Of a stretch of DNA of 64,000 nucleotides, positions 8,019 to 16,940 are shown in pieces. Each line of letters starts with the position of its first letter. The first letter of the stretch is position 1. The DNA lies in the NCBI RefSeq assembly GCF_000812665.2, contig NZ_CP014327.1:682001-746000 (forward strand). The letters run 5' to 3'. A program made the translations under genes and the position numbers. The stretch is from Falsihalocynthiibacter arcticus (GTDB taxonomy: Bacteria; Pseudomonadota; Alphaproteobacteria; Rhodobacterales; Rhodobacteraceae). A model generated the notes under the pieces. The model searched no databases, had not been told where the DNA came from, and saw nothing but the letters and a program-made list of their open reading frames with translations.

Positions 8019-8938
8019 TTTGTCAGGCTCAATGCGGCTGGAGCACCAGTCATGCGCCGATTGCGACTAGATGTGGCGATCATGATAGCAAGTGTCAAAA
8101 TATAAGGTGCGGCATAAAACAGATGGTAGCCCTGTGAAAACCCTACCGATTGGAGTGCAGGACCGATCGCCCCCGCCCCACCAAACAGAAGCGCCCCGCC
8201 AAGGCATCCCCAAGGGTTCCAACGCGCGAAAATCACCAACGCGACGGCCATCAACCCTTGACCAGACGAAATATTTTCGTTCCAGCTTCCGGGGTAGTAT
8301 AGCGACAAATATGCGCCCCCTACCCCCGTCATTGCGCCGCCAAATGCAGTCGCAAAAATCCGAATACGAAGGGGGCGCAGGCCAATCGCGCGGGCGGCAT
8401 CAGTACTATCCCCCACGACCCGCAAAGCCAACCCAGCGCGCGTATGGCGCAGGGCCCACGCCAAAAATGCTGTCAATGCAATCCCGATCAGGAACAGAAT
8501 ATTTACATTCAAAGCCGCTTTGAGCTGTGGGTTTGTCGCCCAAAAGCCGAAGGGAATATCAGGCAGGTTTGGGGCTGGCGGCTGAATGTATGGCTTTCCC
8601 AGATAATAGGCCAAACCGATAGCAAAGAGCATCATGGCAATGCCAATGGCGATATCGTTCACCCGCGAAAGGCTGCACAATGCGCCATGCATCAGGCCAA
8701 GGCATAAGCCAACCAGTGCAGCCCCCAGAACCCCAGCCCAGACCGACCCCGTTTCAACAGCGATGCCATATCCCGACATCGCCCCCATAACCAAAACGCC
8801 CTCAAGTCCAAGATTGATCCGCCCTGATCGCTCTGTGATCATCTCGCCAAGGGCAACGTAAATAAATGGCGTCGACACACGAATTGCCCCGCCGAGGATT
8901 GCAATGGGGATCGCCCAAAGGCCTAAATCGCCCTCCAT
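8015..8938 (-). CDS. ABC transporter permease (NupQ-like)
   Basis: 307-residue inner-membrane permease of the BPD_transp_2 family, with about eight to nine hydrophobic helices. The motif GEMITERSGRINLGLEGVL near residues 31-50 is the family signature found in nucleoside permeases. It overlaps both the ATPase (4 bp) and the upstream permease (1 bp), so expression is coupled. It forms the transmembrane heterodimer with the product of 8938-10061, which carries a frame disruption. If that break is real, this half has no partner. Confidence 0.92.
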   Translation of the reverse strand: MEGDLGLWAIPIAILGGAIRVSTPFIYVALGEMITERSGRINLGLEGVLVMGAMSGYGIAVETGSVWAGVLGAALVGLCLGLMHGALCSLSRVNDIAIGIAMMLFAIGLAYYLGKPYIQPPAPNLPDIPFGFWATNPQLKAALNVNILFLIGIALTAFLAWALRHTRAGLALRVVGDSTDAARAIGLRPLRIRIFATAFGGAMTGVGGAYLSLYYPGSWNENISSGQGLMAVALVIFARWNPWGCLGGALLFGGAGAIGPALQSVGFSQGYHLFYAAPYILTLAIMIATSSRNRRMTGAPAALSLTK

Positions 8939-10061
8939 CAGGATTTCCCTTCATTGAAAACTGCACTCAATCTTAACAGCGGCGTCGCATTTATCCGAAA
9001 CCGCCCGTACGCCGTGTCAGCAACCAGAACCGAAATAAACAACACGCCCTGCAACACCAACATGGCTGCATCCGGCATATCAAGACGTCGCTGAACCAAC
9101 CCTCCCGAAGCATCCAACCCGCCCAGAAGAAAGGCGACCAAAACAATCGCCAAAGGATTATGCCGCGCCAAAAACGACACCAAAATGGCGGTAAATCCAA
9201 AGCCGCTCGCGAGCGATGCGTTGGCATTGCCATGCACGCCAGCAACTTCAAACATTCCCGCCAAGCCTGCAAAGGCGCCGCCAAGGATGCAAACACCAAT
9301 GACAAGAAAGCCCACCGGCAACCCCTGTAACTGGGCTGCGCGCACATTTGCGCCTGCGATCCGTGCCGCCATCCCGACGCTTGTCCGCTCAATCAAGACC
9401 CAACTGAAAACGCAAGCAATGACGCCCACACCCAAGCCCCAATGCACGTCAACCCAAGGCATTTTCCCTACGGAAAATACGTCGCCAATCGGAAGAGTCG
9501 CCGGCTTGTTCAGGCTGGCAGGATCGCGCAGCGGACCTTCGATCAGATGGCTCATCAACGCCACCGCGATATAGGACATCAGCAAGCTCGAAATTGTTTC
9601 GTTCACGGCACGCGTGTGGCGGATAAAACCGACGAAACCAATCCAAAGCCCCCCGCCAGACCAGCGGCAAGCGCCATTAAAAGAAGAGGTGCTGGCCAGC
9701 CCAGAAACCACTGCGATGCCATCGCGGCAGCCAATCCGCCCATCACAATTGCCCCTTCGCCGCCGATAACAACCAATCCAACCCGCGCAGGAAGGGCTAC
9801 ACAAAGGGCGGCCAAAATGAGAGGAGCCGCCCGCTCCAAAGCATTCGCGAGAGAAAAGGCAGAACCAAATCCGCCCTGCCAAACCGTAAGGGCAAAAGTA
9901 ACTGGAGAAATGCCCTGAATACCAAGGAAAATAGCAAACAGACCAAACCCCGCCACAACGGCCCCAACCGTCAGAATGATAGGTTCCAAGAGACGCGCCG
10001 CCCGTTCCATAAGTGGCGCGTCAAAGGAAGTGATTTGATCTTGGTTTGCCATCGTCTTCAT
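8938..10061 (-). pseudogene. ABC transporter permease (NupP-like) with single-base frameshift
   Basis: Second permease of the nucleoside-type importer. Codons from 10061 (ATG AAG ACG ATG, alternative ATG at 10052) read a good permease N-terminus up to LAAGLAGG. The continuation (LWIGFVGF, then VNETISSLLMSYIA) is found only in the next frame, down to 8938. Inserting one G in the G6 run (C6 at 9649-9654 on the plus strand) restores an uninterrupted 374-residue protein, the normal length for the family. Both halves look fully conserved, which argues for a very recent mutation or a sequencing undercall, not decay. The neighbouring transporter genes are intact. Confidence 0.88.
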
Positions 10062-10076
10062 GTTTTTCGCGGCCCC

Positions 10077-11180
10077 TTAGGACAGCGACCCAATCACGCC
10101 TTCGACCAAGTAATCTGTGCCCCATAACGCCCCGTCATAGAGGCCCAATGTGGTTTCGCTGATCGTGTTCCCTTGGTTGTCGCGCAACGGGCCAACGAAA
10201 ATGGGCATTCCCTCTTTTAGACCCGCAATCGCTGCCTCAGCAGCAATCACTGCGGCCTCTGTCGCACCAGCTCCGAAAGGCGTTGAGGTCACCATTTCAT
10301 TGTCATACCCACCCTCAATCAAGTTCGGGATCGGCTCTCCAGCTTTTAATTTTTCCGCGTAATCGACATAGACGCGGGCCCAATTCAATTCTGCGCCCGT
10401 GATAAAGCCGTTTGGCGCAAGGGCGGATTGATCGGCATTGTGGCCAACGCTTTTAACGCCACGCGCTTCGGCGGTCTCAATGACAACTTTTGGGCTGTCG
10501 ACGTGACAGGCGATAACATCACAGCCAGCATCGATCAAAGCGTTGGTCGCTTCGGCCTCACGAATGGGTTGCGACCACTCGCCTGTAATAATCAGCTGTA
10601 CGGTTGCTTCGGGATTGACCGAACGCACGCCCATTGTGAAGGCATTCACCGTCCGCAAAACCAGAGCCAAAGGTTTAGCCGCAACATAACCAAGCTTGTT
10701 GGTGGTTGTGGACAATCCAGCGGCAACCCCGTTGACATAATGCCCCTGCTCAATATAGCCAAAATACCCGCCAAGATTTTCTGGATGTTCATCTTTGTTC
10801 CACAAAGTGGTGGAATGGCGGAATTGCACATCAGGGTATTTCTTTGCCAAATCAATCATGAAGGGATCAAAATACCCAAACGACGCTCCAAAAATAAGTT
10901 CCGCCCCATCCAGCTGAATCATCGATTCCATACTGCGGGAAGCATCGGCCGTTTCAGGTACATTCTCTTCCTCGATCAGGGTGATCCCTTCGATATCCTT
11001 CAGCTTCGCGGCCGAAACAGCGTGGGCTTGGCTCCATCCGAAATCATCCTTGGATCCCACATAGACGATACCAACTGTTTTATCACTTGCAGCAAAAACG
11101 GGGCCCGCGATATTGGTTAGTAAGGCCGCCGTGGCGGTGCCTGCCATGAAATTACGACGGTTCAGATTTGTGGTAGTCAT
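10077..11180 (-). CDS. BmpA/PnrA-type substrate-binding protein with Tat-like signal
   Basis: 367-residue periplasmic binding protein of the BMP (basic membrane protein) family, which binds nucleosides in characterised members. The ATG at 11178-11180 follows AGGAGA. The N-terminus carries NRRNFMAG followed by a hydrophobic stretch ending in GPVFA/ASD, a twin-arginine-type signal and not a lipobox. Family landmarks include VGIVYVGSKDDFGWSQAH at the start of the mature chain and VDSPKVVIETAEARGVKSVG in the second lobe. It supplies substrate to the permeases and ATPase encoded downstream. An in-frame extension upstream of 11180 lacks a ribosome site and is not used here. Confidence 0.9.
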   Translation of the reverse strand: MTTTNLNRRNFMAGTATAALLTNIAGPVFAASDKTVGIVYVGSKDDFGWSQAHAVSAAKLKDIEGITLIEEENVPETADASRSMESMIQLDGAELIFGASFGYFDPFMIDLAKKYPDVQFRHSTTLWNKDEHPENLGGYFGYIEQGHYVNGVAAGLSTTTNKLGYVAAKPLALVLRTVNAFTMGVRSVNPEATVQLIITGEWSQPIREAEATNALIDAGCDVIACHVDSPKVVIETAEARGVKSVGHNADQSALAPNGFITGAELNWARVYVDYAEKLKAGEPIPNLIEGGYDNEMVTSTPFGAGATEAAVIAAEAAIAGLKEGMPIFVGPLRDNQGNTISETTLGLYDGALWGTDYLVEGVIGSLS

Positions 11181-11211
11181 GGGACTCTCCTGTTGGAAAT
11201 TATGGGGTTGT

Positions 11212-12150
11212 TCAGTCTTGTGTTTCAAGCGATGGCGCACCGCTTTTCGCCTGCAGGAAACGTTCTTCCCACCAGGTAAACAAAATGTCTCGCAAGGCCG
11301 CGCCATCGTCGGCTCCATAGAGTTCGCGGTTGGCAATAGCGTTGAAAGCTGTCGCCAAATCGGCGGGCAATTCAATCGTGACTTCGGTCTCAACGATCGG
11401 CGTATTCGTGAAGCCCGCGACATAATCGGGATCCGCCGTCAGTTCCCGGGTCGCTTTTATCGTGGCATTACGGAATTGATCGGGCGTGCGCTGGCTGCGC
11501 AAAATTGGTACTTTTGGCACTGCTGCAAGATCGTCCTCAGAGGCTTCCCAGATGGTGATTTTCACGGGTTTGAGCGAGAAGTTTGATGTACGCATCACGT
11601 CGGCCCCACAGACATTCGGCACAGCGAGCACATCCATCAGCGCGACCATTTCAACATAGTCGCCCGCCTGCGAACTTTGCCGTGTGATCGTCGCTGTGCC
11701 GTCGGTTTGCACCTCGGTACACATGAAAAAGTTAAAACTGTCATGTACATCGTCAGGCGTTAAGCCGTATTCCCGTTGCGCTTCAGCCTGAATATCGTGG
11801 CAATTCGTATGGTCGTGGAACCCATAAGCCGCCTCATATAAATAAGCCGAACATCGCGGGAACAACACATCGTTACGCCCATAAGTATCGCGTAAAATGT
11901 AAAGTAGAGCGTTTTCGCGAGGCGGTTGTGACCATAGGAAATCCCCTTCGCTGGGGTGAAACCCATGCACCGTGCGGGTGCGTCCACAATGCATAAATTC
12001 CTTGTAATCGTGCAGATTGAACGCGTTGAAGTCGACACATTGGCCGCCCGCCACCTGCTCAATTCTCATGACCTGCCCTTTAAGCACCTCAAACGCCTTT
12101 CCTGTGCCAGGCAAAATCAATGTTTCGGAGATAAAAGTCCGCGCGCTCAT
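11212..12150 (-). CDS. DUF1989 (urea carboxylase-associated family) protein
   Basis: 312-residue protein whose first ~200 residues match the DUF1989 / urea carboxylase-associated family: GGQCVDFNAFNLHDYKEF, RTRTVHGFHPSEGDFLWS, DTYGRNDVLFPRCSAYLYE and VCGADVMRTSNFSLKPVKI are recognisable. Relatives sit next to urea carboxylase, guanidine or pyrimidine-degradation genes and are thought to be metal-binding enzymes, but the reaction is not established. A C-terminal extension of about 90 residues (from ~220) is not part of the core domain. The ATG overlaps the stop of the upstream small gene (ATGA at 12147-12150). Co-transcription with a nucleoside-type importer suggests a role in breakdown of an imported nitrogen compound. 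Confidence 0.82.
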   Translation of the reverse strand: MSARTFISETLILPGTGKAFEVLKGQVMRIEQVAGGQCVDFNAFNLHDYKEFMHCGRTRTVHGFHPSEGDFLWSQPPRENALLYILRDTYGRNDVLFPRCSAYLYEAAYGFHDHTNCHDIQAEAQREYGLTPDDVHDSFNFFMCTEVQTDGTATITRQSSQAGDYVEMVALMDVLAVPNVCGADVMRTSNFSLKPVKITIWEASEDDLAAVPKVPILRSQRTPDQFRNATIKATRELTADPDYVAGFTNTPIVETEVTIELPADLATAFNAIANRELYGADDGAALRDILFTWWEERFLQAKSGAPSLETQD

Positions 12151-12317
12151 ATCCTCTGCTCCCCATGGTTCTGCGTGTATTCGCGCAAAGCCAACCGAAC
12201 CAAGTCCTCGCGCGAGGCGGCAACGCCTTTTGCTATGGTACGTTCAAGCAATTCGAGCTGCTGCTGGTTAAGCCTCAATGTGACAGTTTGAGGCGCAGGA
12301 TTTGAATTTTGGTCCAT
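12147..12317 (-). CDS. Small ribbon-helix-helix (CopG/Arc-like) protein, 56 aa
   Basis: A 56-codon gene at the head of the DUF1989/BmpA operon. It begins with ATG at 12315-12317 and ends in a TGA that overlaps the DUF1989 start by 4 bp. The segment PQTVTLRLNQQQLELLERTI, then REDLVRLALREY, fits the beta-alpha-alpha pattern of ribbon-helix-helix DNA-binding proteins. A TGTATACA palindrome lies 25 bp upstream of the start. The tight overlap and codon pattern support a real gene. It may autoregulate the operon; an antitoxin role is possible for RHH proteins, but no toxin partner is adjacent. Function is inferred from fold only. Confidence 0.72.
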   Translation of the reverse strand: MDQNSNPAPQTVTLRLNQQQLELLERTIAKGVAASREDLVRLALREYTQNHGEQRI

Positions 12318-12341
12318 CTAGGGTCTCCGGCAAAAGTCGTC

Positions 12342-12349
12342 TGTATACA
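12342..12349. promoter_or_regulatory. TGTATACA operator candidate (near RHH start)
   Basis: Perfect 8-bp palindrome TGTATACA, 25 bp upstream of the RHH/DUF1989/BmpA operon start. The same palindrome recurs at 12492-12499 and a one-mismatch version precedes the GntR gene (13996-14005), a pattern expected for a GntR-FCD regulator controlling both operons and itself. Confidence 0.6.
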
Positions 12350-12491
12350 AAATTTCTCGAACTCAAGGCCCATACCCAAGAGAAAACTGCGAATTACGCC
12401 CTAAATTTCAAACTTAATGATCGAAAACGAGTGATTTTTAGGCAGAAATGGTCAAATCGCCTAACAAATACCTAAAAATGATTTGCAACTG

Positions 12492-12514
12492 TGTATACAA
12501 TTTATGGATACATA
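12492..12514. promoter_or_regulatory. TGTATACA operator candidate with adjacent half-site
   Basis: TGTATACA palindrome at 12492-12499, followed 3 bp later by TATGGATACATA (12503-12514), a weaker copy. It sits 74-80 bp upstream of the flavin-reductase-like gene starting at 12573. The 255-bp divergent gap 12318-12572 otherwise holds only AT-rich promoter-like sequence. Confidence 0.55.
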
Positions 12515-12572
12515 ACTCAGAAGGCACCAGACACATTTTGGGGAATCAACAAACTCCCATCCATGAAGGACG

Positions 12573-13238
12573 ATGATTATGACCAAGACCTACGAGCGGT
12601 TCGACTTTGACGAATTGACCCCACACGAGCGTTATAAACTGCTCATCGGCACGGTGGTACCGCGCCCAATCGCGCTTGTGACAACTGTCGACTTAGAGGG
12701 AAATGTAAACGCAGCCCCATTTTCATTTTTCAATGTTTTGACGTCCGATCCTGCAATCTTGGCGATTGGAATTGAAAACCACAAAGACCTCAGCCTAAAA
12801 GACACCTCGCAAAACATTCGCCTGACCGAGGCCTTTACTGTCAATATTGTTGATGATGATCTGGTTACTGGGATGAACATCTGTGCGGTTGCCTTTCCCA
12901 AGGGTGTGGATGAAATGCAAAAAGCTGGCCTAACCGCCATTGCAGGGACGCACGTCCCTTGCCCGCGCATTGGCGAAGCTCCTGCGGCCTTCGAATGCGT
13001 GCGCCATATGACGATTGAGTTGGGACGCTCGCGCCAAATCGTTTTGGGACGTGTTGTCGCCCTCCACTTGCGCAGTGATCTGGTCGATGGAGATCGTAAA
13101 TACGTCAACCAACAAGGCCTTCACGCGGTAGGGCGTATGGGCGGAATTGGCTACGCGCGCACTTCGGATCAGTTCGATCTTGCAACACCGTCGCTGGAAA
13201 TGTGGAACCTAGAGAACGAGGATCAAGCGGCGCAATAG
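12573..13238 (+). CDS. Flavin reductase-like (FMN-binding split barrel) protein
   Basis: 221-residue member of the DIM6/NTAB flavin-reductase-like family. It has the conserved opening RPIALVTTVDLEGNVNAAPF and SFFNVLTSDPAILAIGI of the FMN-binding split barrel, and a C-terminal GRMGGIGYARTSDQF. Such proteins bind FMN and often supply reduced flavin or act as oxidoreductases on small aromatic or heterocyclic compounds. The first ATG (12573) and the ATG at 12579 are both usable behind AAGGACG. It is divergent from the DUF1989/BmpA operon with shared TGTATACA sites, and convergent with the GntR gene 10 bp away. It is therefore likely part of the same catabolic regulon; the substrate is unknown. 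Confidence 0.87.
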   Translation: MIMTKTYERFDFDELTPHERYKLLIGTVVPRPIALVTTVDLEGNVNAAPFSFFNVLTSDPAILAIGIENHKDLSLKDTSQNIRLTEAFTVNIVDDDLVTGMNICAVAFPKGVDEMQKAGLTAIAGTHVPCPRIGEAPAAFECVRHMTIELGRSRQIVLGRVVALHLRSDLVDGDRKYVNQQGLHAVGRMGGIGYARTSDQFDLATPSLEMWNLENEDQAAQ

Positions 13239-13248
13239 GTTAGAATAA

Positions 13249-13938
13249 CTACATACTTTCTGCGTACTTACGCAAGATTGACGCGGCATCTGGCAGGGAG
13301 ACTTCGTCTTCCTGATAGGCCCGCTCCTCGACCGCATCAAGGTGGCTTCGCATTATCAACATGGCAGCCTCGGCGTCCTGCACTTTAAGGGCTTCGATCA
13401 ATTTATAGTGTTCATCAATGCCACATTCCGCCGAATGAGGTCGCCCAAATCGTGCCAAAATTAGCGATGATCTCGAGACAACTTGACTGACCATATCGGT
13501 CATATAAGCCGACTGTGTCAACTCCGCGAGAAGGATGTGAAACTCCCCCGCAAGACGAATGGATCTCGGACTGGGGTTGAGCAAAGCGCGCTCTTCTTCC
13601 TTCACGTGGGCCAGCAACGCGTCAATCGTTTCCTTACTGATCCGTTCACATAACCGCTTAACGATCTCGCATTCAATCGCCCGCCGGAGCGTAAAAACAT
13701 CGGCGGCTTCCTCCAGCGTCGGCGTGGCAACAGCAGCCCCTTTGTTAGGGCGCATCTCAACCAAACCTTCAGACGACAGGCGAACAAACGCATTGCGTAC
13801 GCCAGTGCGACTGACGCCAAATGTTTCTCCAATAGAATCCTCAGGCAATTTAGTTCCTGGCGCCAAGGCCTGTTCCAAAATGGCCCTCCGCAGGGAAGCG
13901 TAAATCGCATCTGATCGGTTCAAATTTGTCGCCATCAT
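13249..13938 (-). CDS. GntR-family (FCD) transcriptional regulator
   Basis: 229-residue GntR regulator. The N-terminal winged helix is at residues 10-75, including APGTKLPEDSIGETFGVSRT and LVEMRPNKGAAVATP. The all-helical FCD ligand domain is at 85-215 (FTLRRAIECEIVKRLCER, FHILLAELTQ). FCD domains bind organic acids, often with a metal held by Asp/His residues. It lies next to the DUF1989/nucleoside-type importer locus and shares TGTATACA-like sites with both promoters of the 12318-12572 gap and its own upstream region. Start is one of two consecutive ATGs (13938 or 13935). Confidence 0.9.
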   Translation of the reverse strand: MMATNLNRSDAIYASLRRAILEQALAPGTKLPEDSIGETFGVSRTGVRNAFVRLSSEGLVEMRPNKGAAVATPTLEEAADVFTLRRAIECEIVKRLCERISKETIDALLAHVKEEERALLNPSPRSIRLAGEFHILLAELTQSAYMTDMVSQVVSRSSLILARFGRPHSAECGIDEHYKLIEALKVQDAEAAMLIMRSHLDAVEERAYQEDEVSLPDAASILRKYAESM

Positions 13939-13995
13939 TCCACTCTGATTTTTAGGGACGGAATTTCATCAAAATCATACAAGGCATTCATCTGA

Positions 13996-14005
13996 TTGCA
14001 TACAA
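13996..14005. promoter_or_regulatory. TTGCATACAA operator candidate upstream of gntR
   Basis: TTGCATACAA lies 58-67 bp upstream of the GntR start and differs by one base from the perfect palindrome TTGTATACAA seen, with flanks, in the divergent gap at 12318-12572. It is consistent with autoregulation. Confidence 0.5.
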
Positions 14006-14274
14006 CTTACTATCGGATGTGGATACGAACTTCAAAGAACATTTTCGACTGATGGCCCGTGCCGAGGTAAATATGAGTCAACCGCACCTTCAGGTCGTCC
14101 TACAACAGTTGAATCGTATGGCAATTGATCCGTTTAGCAAGAGTGAGGGTTCCATTTGGCTAGACACAAGCCATAAGGAATGGACCACTATGCGCGTTGG
14201 TCCTGACGGTTGGGAAGGGTATGCCGTTGTAACGCGTTCCCGTGATAGACCCCGTCTTTTCCACGGAGGCCTTG

Positions 14275-16899
14275 ATGGACCCAAGGTCCATCCTGCGTTA
14301 CGGTTTAGGATACCACCTCGCAAATACGGCCTATTTGCCCCCTACATTGGAGAAAAGTGTGTTTGCGTCAGTTCTACAAAGTTTAACTTCGCTACTGCTA
14401 GCTGGGGTTCTTGTTTACTCTGTATTTGCTTCCGACCGCCTGAGAGGCAGAAAGCTAGTTCAACAAATTTTGTTAGGCATCATCTTCGGAGTGATGGTGA
14501 TCTCACTTGGAATAAGTTCTATCTCGTTCAAAATCATTCCTACACAGCTCGATGCTAAGGCCGGACCACTCATTTTGGCGGGCTACCTTGGGGGACCGAT
14601 AGGGGGTCTGATTGCTGCTCTGTGTGGCGCGTACTATCGGATTACATTTGGCGGCCCAATGCTGGGTATCGCTGTTTTTATGAATCTCGCAACCGCGGCC
14701 ATCGGAGTTACAGCACATTACTTAACCCCTTCGACGAACTGGCCGACCATTCAAAAATCCACAATCAAGTATATCATCGTAGCGTTTGTACTGCTTCATC
14801 TGATACCACTTTGGTACCTAAGCAGCCTTAGCGATGCGCCGAGCCCATATGCAGTGCCATCCCAAACTCTCACGGCGTTTATTGTTGTTGGCATTATGTC
14901 TATTCTCGCGACGTGGCAAATCATGAATTATTCATTAAAATTTGTGAATGATGGAATGCAATCAGCGGATTTAGCCAACCAGTTGGGCTTGGTTATGGAC
15001 GCATCTGGCATGGGGAAGTTCGATCACAAAATTGGTAGTGCGGGACCTGTTTTCGATACCGCATTGATGAAAATTTACGGGCTCGATCGGCCCGCAGGGA
15101 CTCTAGCACAATCTGAATGGGAGGCGATCATCCATCGCGATGATATAGGGCGATTACGAGCACAAATGCAGCAGACCTGGCTGGGTGAAAAAGTAAACGA
15201 TAAAGCGGATTTTCGTGCTTGCCACTCAGACGGATCACTCAGATATATACGTGCAACTTGGACATCAGAGACGGACAGAGATGGCAAAGTCTCGCGTGTT
15301 GTAGGATTGCATGCTGACTTGTCAGACATCCACGAAGCGAAACAGCAACTACAAAAATCACGTGATCGCCTTGGATTGATTGCCGAAAAAATTCCAGGCG
15401 TGATCTTAGAATATGATGCCACCGATCCAAACAATCCTGAGTTATTGTACATCAGCCCTAAGTGCATTGAGTTATGGGGGGTCACGGACGCAGAATTTTA
15501 TGCTGATCATATGTTACTCACGAAAATGCATGCCCCTGAAGACATAGACTATTTCTTGGCATCTATACTTAAAGGGATTAGGACGAGCGAACCCATTTTC
15601 CACCGGTACTCGATCACGACCCTAACAGGACAAACTCGCTGGCTTGACTATCACGGCAAGGCCGTATCAGAGAGTGGCAAACTCTACGTAAAGGCGATTA
15701 TTCTTGACGCAACGCGCGAAGTAGAGGCGCAAGGGCAAGCAGAGATGGAGCGTGAAATTTCTCGCAACGCACAGAAAATCGAAAGCATTGGCCAACTGAC
15801 GGGCGGCGTCGCGCATGATTTTAACAATTTACTGGCCGTCATACTAGGTAACTTGGAACTCTTGCGCGATAGTGTCACAAGCCCGCCAGAAAACACTCTG
15901 ATTGAAACTGCGATCAATGCCACATTGCGTGGCGCTGATCTAACACGCAATATGCTCGCCTTTGCCCGCAAAGCCCCATTGACCCCTATCATTCTTGATC
16001 TCAACACTGTGGTGCGCGAAACGAAAAATTGGATCGGACGCGCATTACCAGAAAGCATTATAGTCGAAACCTCATTACTTGCAGGATTGTGGCCTGTCGA
16101 AGTAGACCGAGCTTCGTTGGAAAGCGCATTACTCAACTTAACACTTAATGCTCGCGATGCGATGGAAGATCATGGAAGCCTCACAATAGAGACGGCCAAT
16201 GTACGTATCGAACAGCCCTATATCGATGCACGTAAAGAAGAGCTCATTCCTGGGCGCTATGTGATGCTGGCTGTGAGCGACACAGGCCCCGGAATTCCAA
16301 ATGAAATTCTTGGATCGATTTTTGAACCTTTTTTCACCACTAAACCAACAGGCAAAGGTTCTGGGCTTGGGCTATCGATGACTTTTGGCTTTATGCGCCA
16401 ATCAGGAGGGACAGTTCGAGTCTACACAGAGATTAACCAAGGCACGACCTTCAAACTCTATTTCCCAGTTGCATCCTCCTTGCATTTACCTCCTACAGAG
16501 CCGGTTGAAGAGTTACCTACGGCGAGCAAAGGCTACAAACTGCTAATAGCAGAAGACGAAACTGCCGTACGTGACGTCTTAGTAATGATCCTTGAGCGTG
16601 CGGGGTATCAAGTCATGGCCACCACCTCTGGAGATGCTGCTTTTGCCGTATTTGAGGCCGATCCGAGCTATAATTTGCTGTTGACGGATATTGTTATGCC
16701 CGGACAGTTACAGGGCACCACCCTTGCTAAGAAACTTAGAAAGCGCTGGCCTGACCTACCCGTAATCTTCATGTCTGGTTATGCAAGCGAAGCTACCGTG
16801 CATGGAAATGGCCTCAGACCCGAAGATATCCGCATGATGAAACCTGTACAGCGCGCAGATCTTCTTATGGCCGTTGAAAAAGTGCTGTCTTCAAGTTAG
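14275..16899 (+). CDS. Hybrid histidine kinase: LytS-like 5TM sensor, two PAS, HisKA, HATPase, REC
   Basis: 874-residue hybrid sensor kinase. The ATG at 14275 is chosen because GGAGG lies 5 nt upstream; 14242 is an upstream in-frame alternative without a ribosome site. Residues ~25-215 are hydrophobic, with the LytS-type segment GPLILAGYLGGPIGGLIAA. Two PAS domains follow (about 230-350 and 360-480, the second with a PAC-like tail). HisKA has the phosphoacceptor in VAHDFNNLLAV, and the HATPase has NLTLNARDAM, DTGPGIP and GKGSGLGLSM. A C-terminal receiver has AEDE and phosphoacceptor Asp in LLTDIVMPG, and Lys in MMKPV. It is co-directional with a single-receiver gene 41 bp downstream. The signal is unknown; LytS-type 5TM domains sense membrane or small-molecule cues. 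Confidence 0.88.
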   Translation: MDPRSILRYGLGYHLANTAYLPPTLEKSVFASVLQSLTSLLLAGVLVYSVFASDRLRGRKLVQQILLGIIFGVMVISLGISSISFKIIPTQLDAKAGPLILAGYLGGPIGGLIAALCGAYYRITFGGPMLGIAVFMNLATAAIGVTAHYLTPSTNWPTIQKSTIKYIIVAFVLLHLIPLWYLSSLSDAPSPYAVPSQTLTAFIVVGIMSILATWQIMNYSLKFVNDGMQSADLANQLGLVMDASGMGKFDHKIGSAGPVFDTALMKIYGLDRPAGTLAQSEWEAIIHRDDIGRLRAQMQQTWLGEKVNDKADFRACHSDGSLRYIRATWTSETDRDGKVSRVVGLHADLSDIHEAKQQLQKSRDRLGLIAEKIPGVILEYDATDPNNPELLYISPKCIELWGVTDAEFYADHMLLTKMHAPEDIDYFLASILKGIRTSEPIFHRYSITTLTGQTRWLDYHGKAVSESGKLYVKAIILDATREVEAQGQAEMEREISRNAQKIESIGQLTGGVAHDFNNLLAVILGNLELLRDSVTSPPENTLIETAINATLRGADLTRNMLAFARKAPLTPIILDLNTVVRETKNWIGRALPESIIVETSLLAGLWPVEVDRASLESALLNLTLNARDAMEDHGSLTIETANVRIEQPYIDARKEELIPGRYVMLAVSDTGPGIPNEILGSIFEPFFTTKPTGKGSGLGLSMTFGFMRQSGGTVRVYTEINQGTTFKLYFPVASSLHLPPTEPVEELPTASKGYKLLIAEDETAVRDVLVMILERAGYQVMATTSGDAAFAVFEADPSYNLLLTDIVMPGQLQGTTLAKKLRKRWPDLPVIFMSGYASEATVHGNGLRPEDIRMMKPVQRADLLMAVEKVLSSS

Positions 16900-16940
16900 C
16901 ATAAGGCAACCTGAAGAAGGAATTGTCGTGTTGAAAATAA

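Noticed and set aside
10428-11120. Long plus-strand frame opposite the BmpA-like gene
   Set aside because: Antisense shadow of a well-conserved gene; no signal, no ribosome site.
14019-14558. Plus-strand frame (179 codons) upstream of and overlapping the hybrid kinase
   Set aside because: No ribosome site, no family resemblance, and it overlaps the kinase N-terminus, whose ATG at 14275 has a clear GGAGG site.
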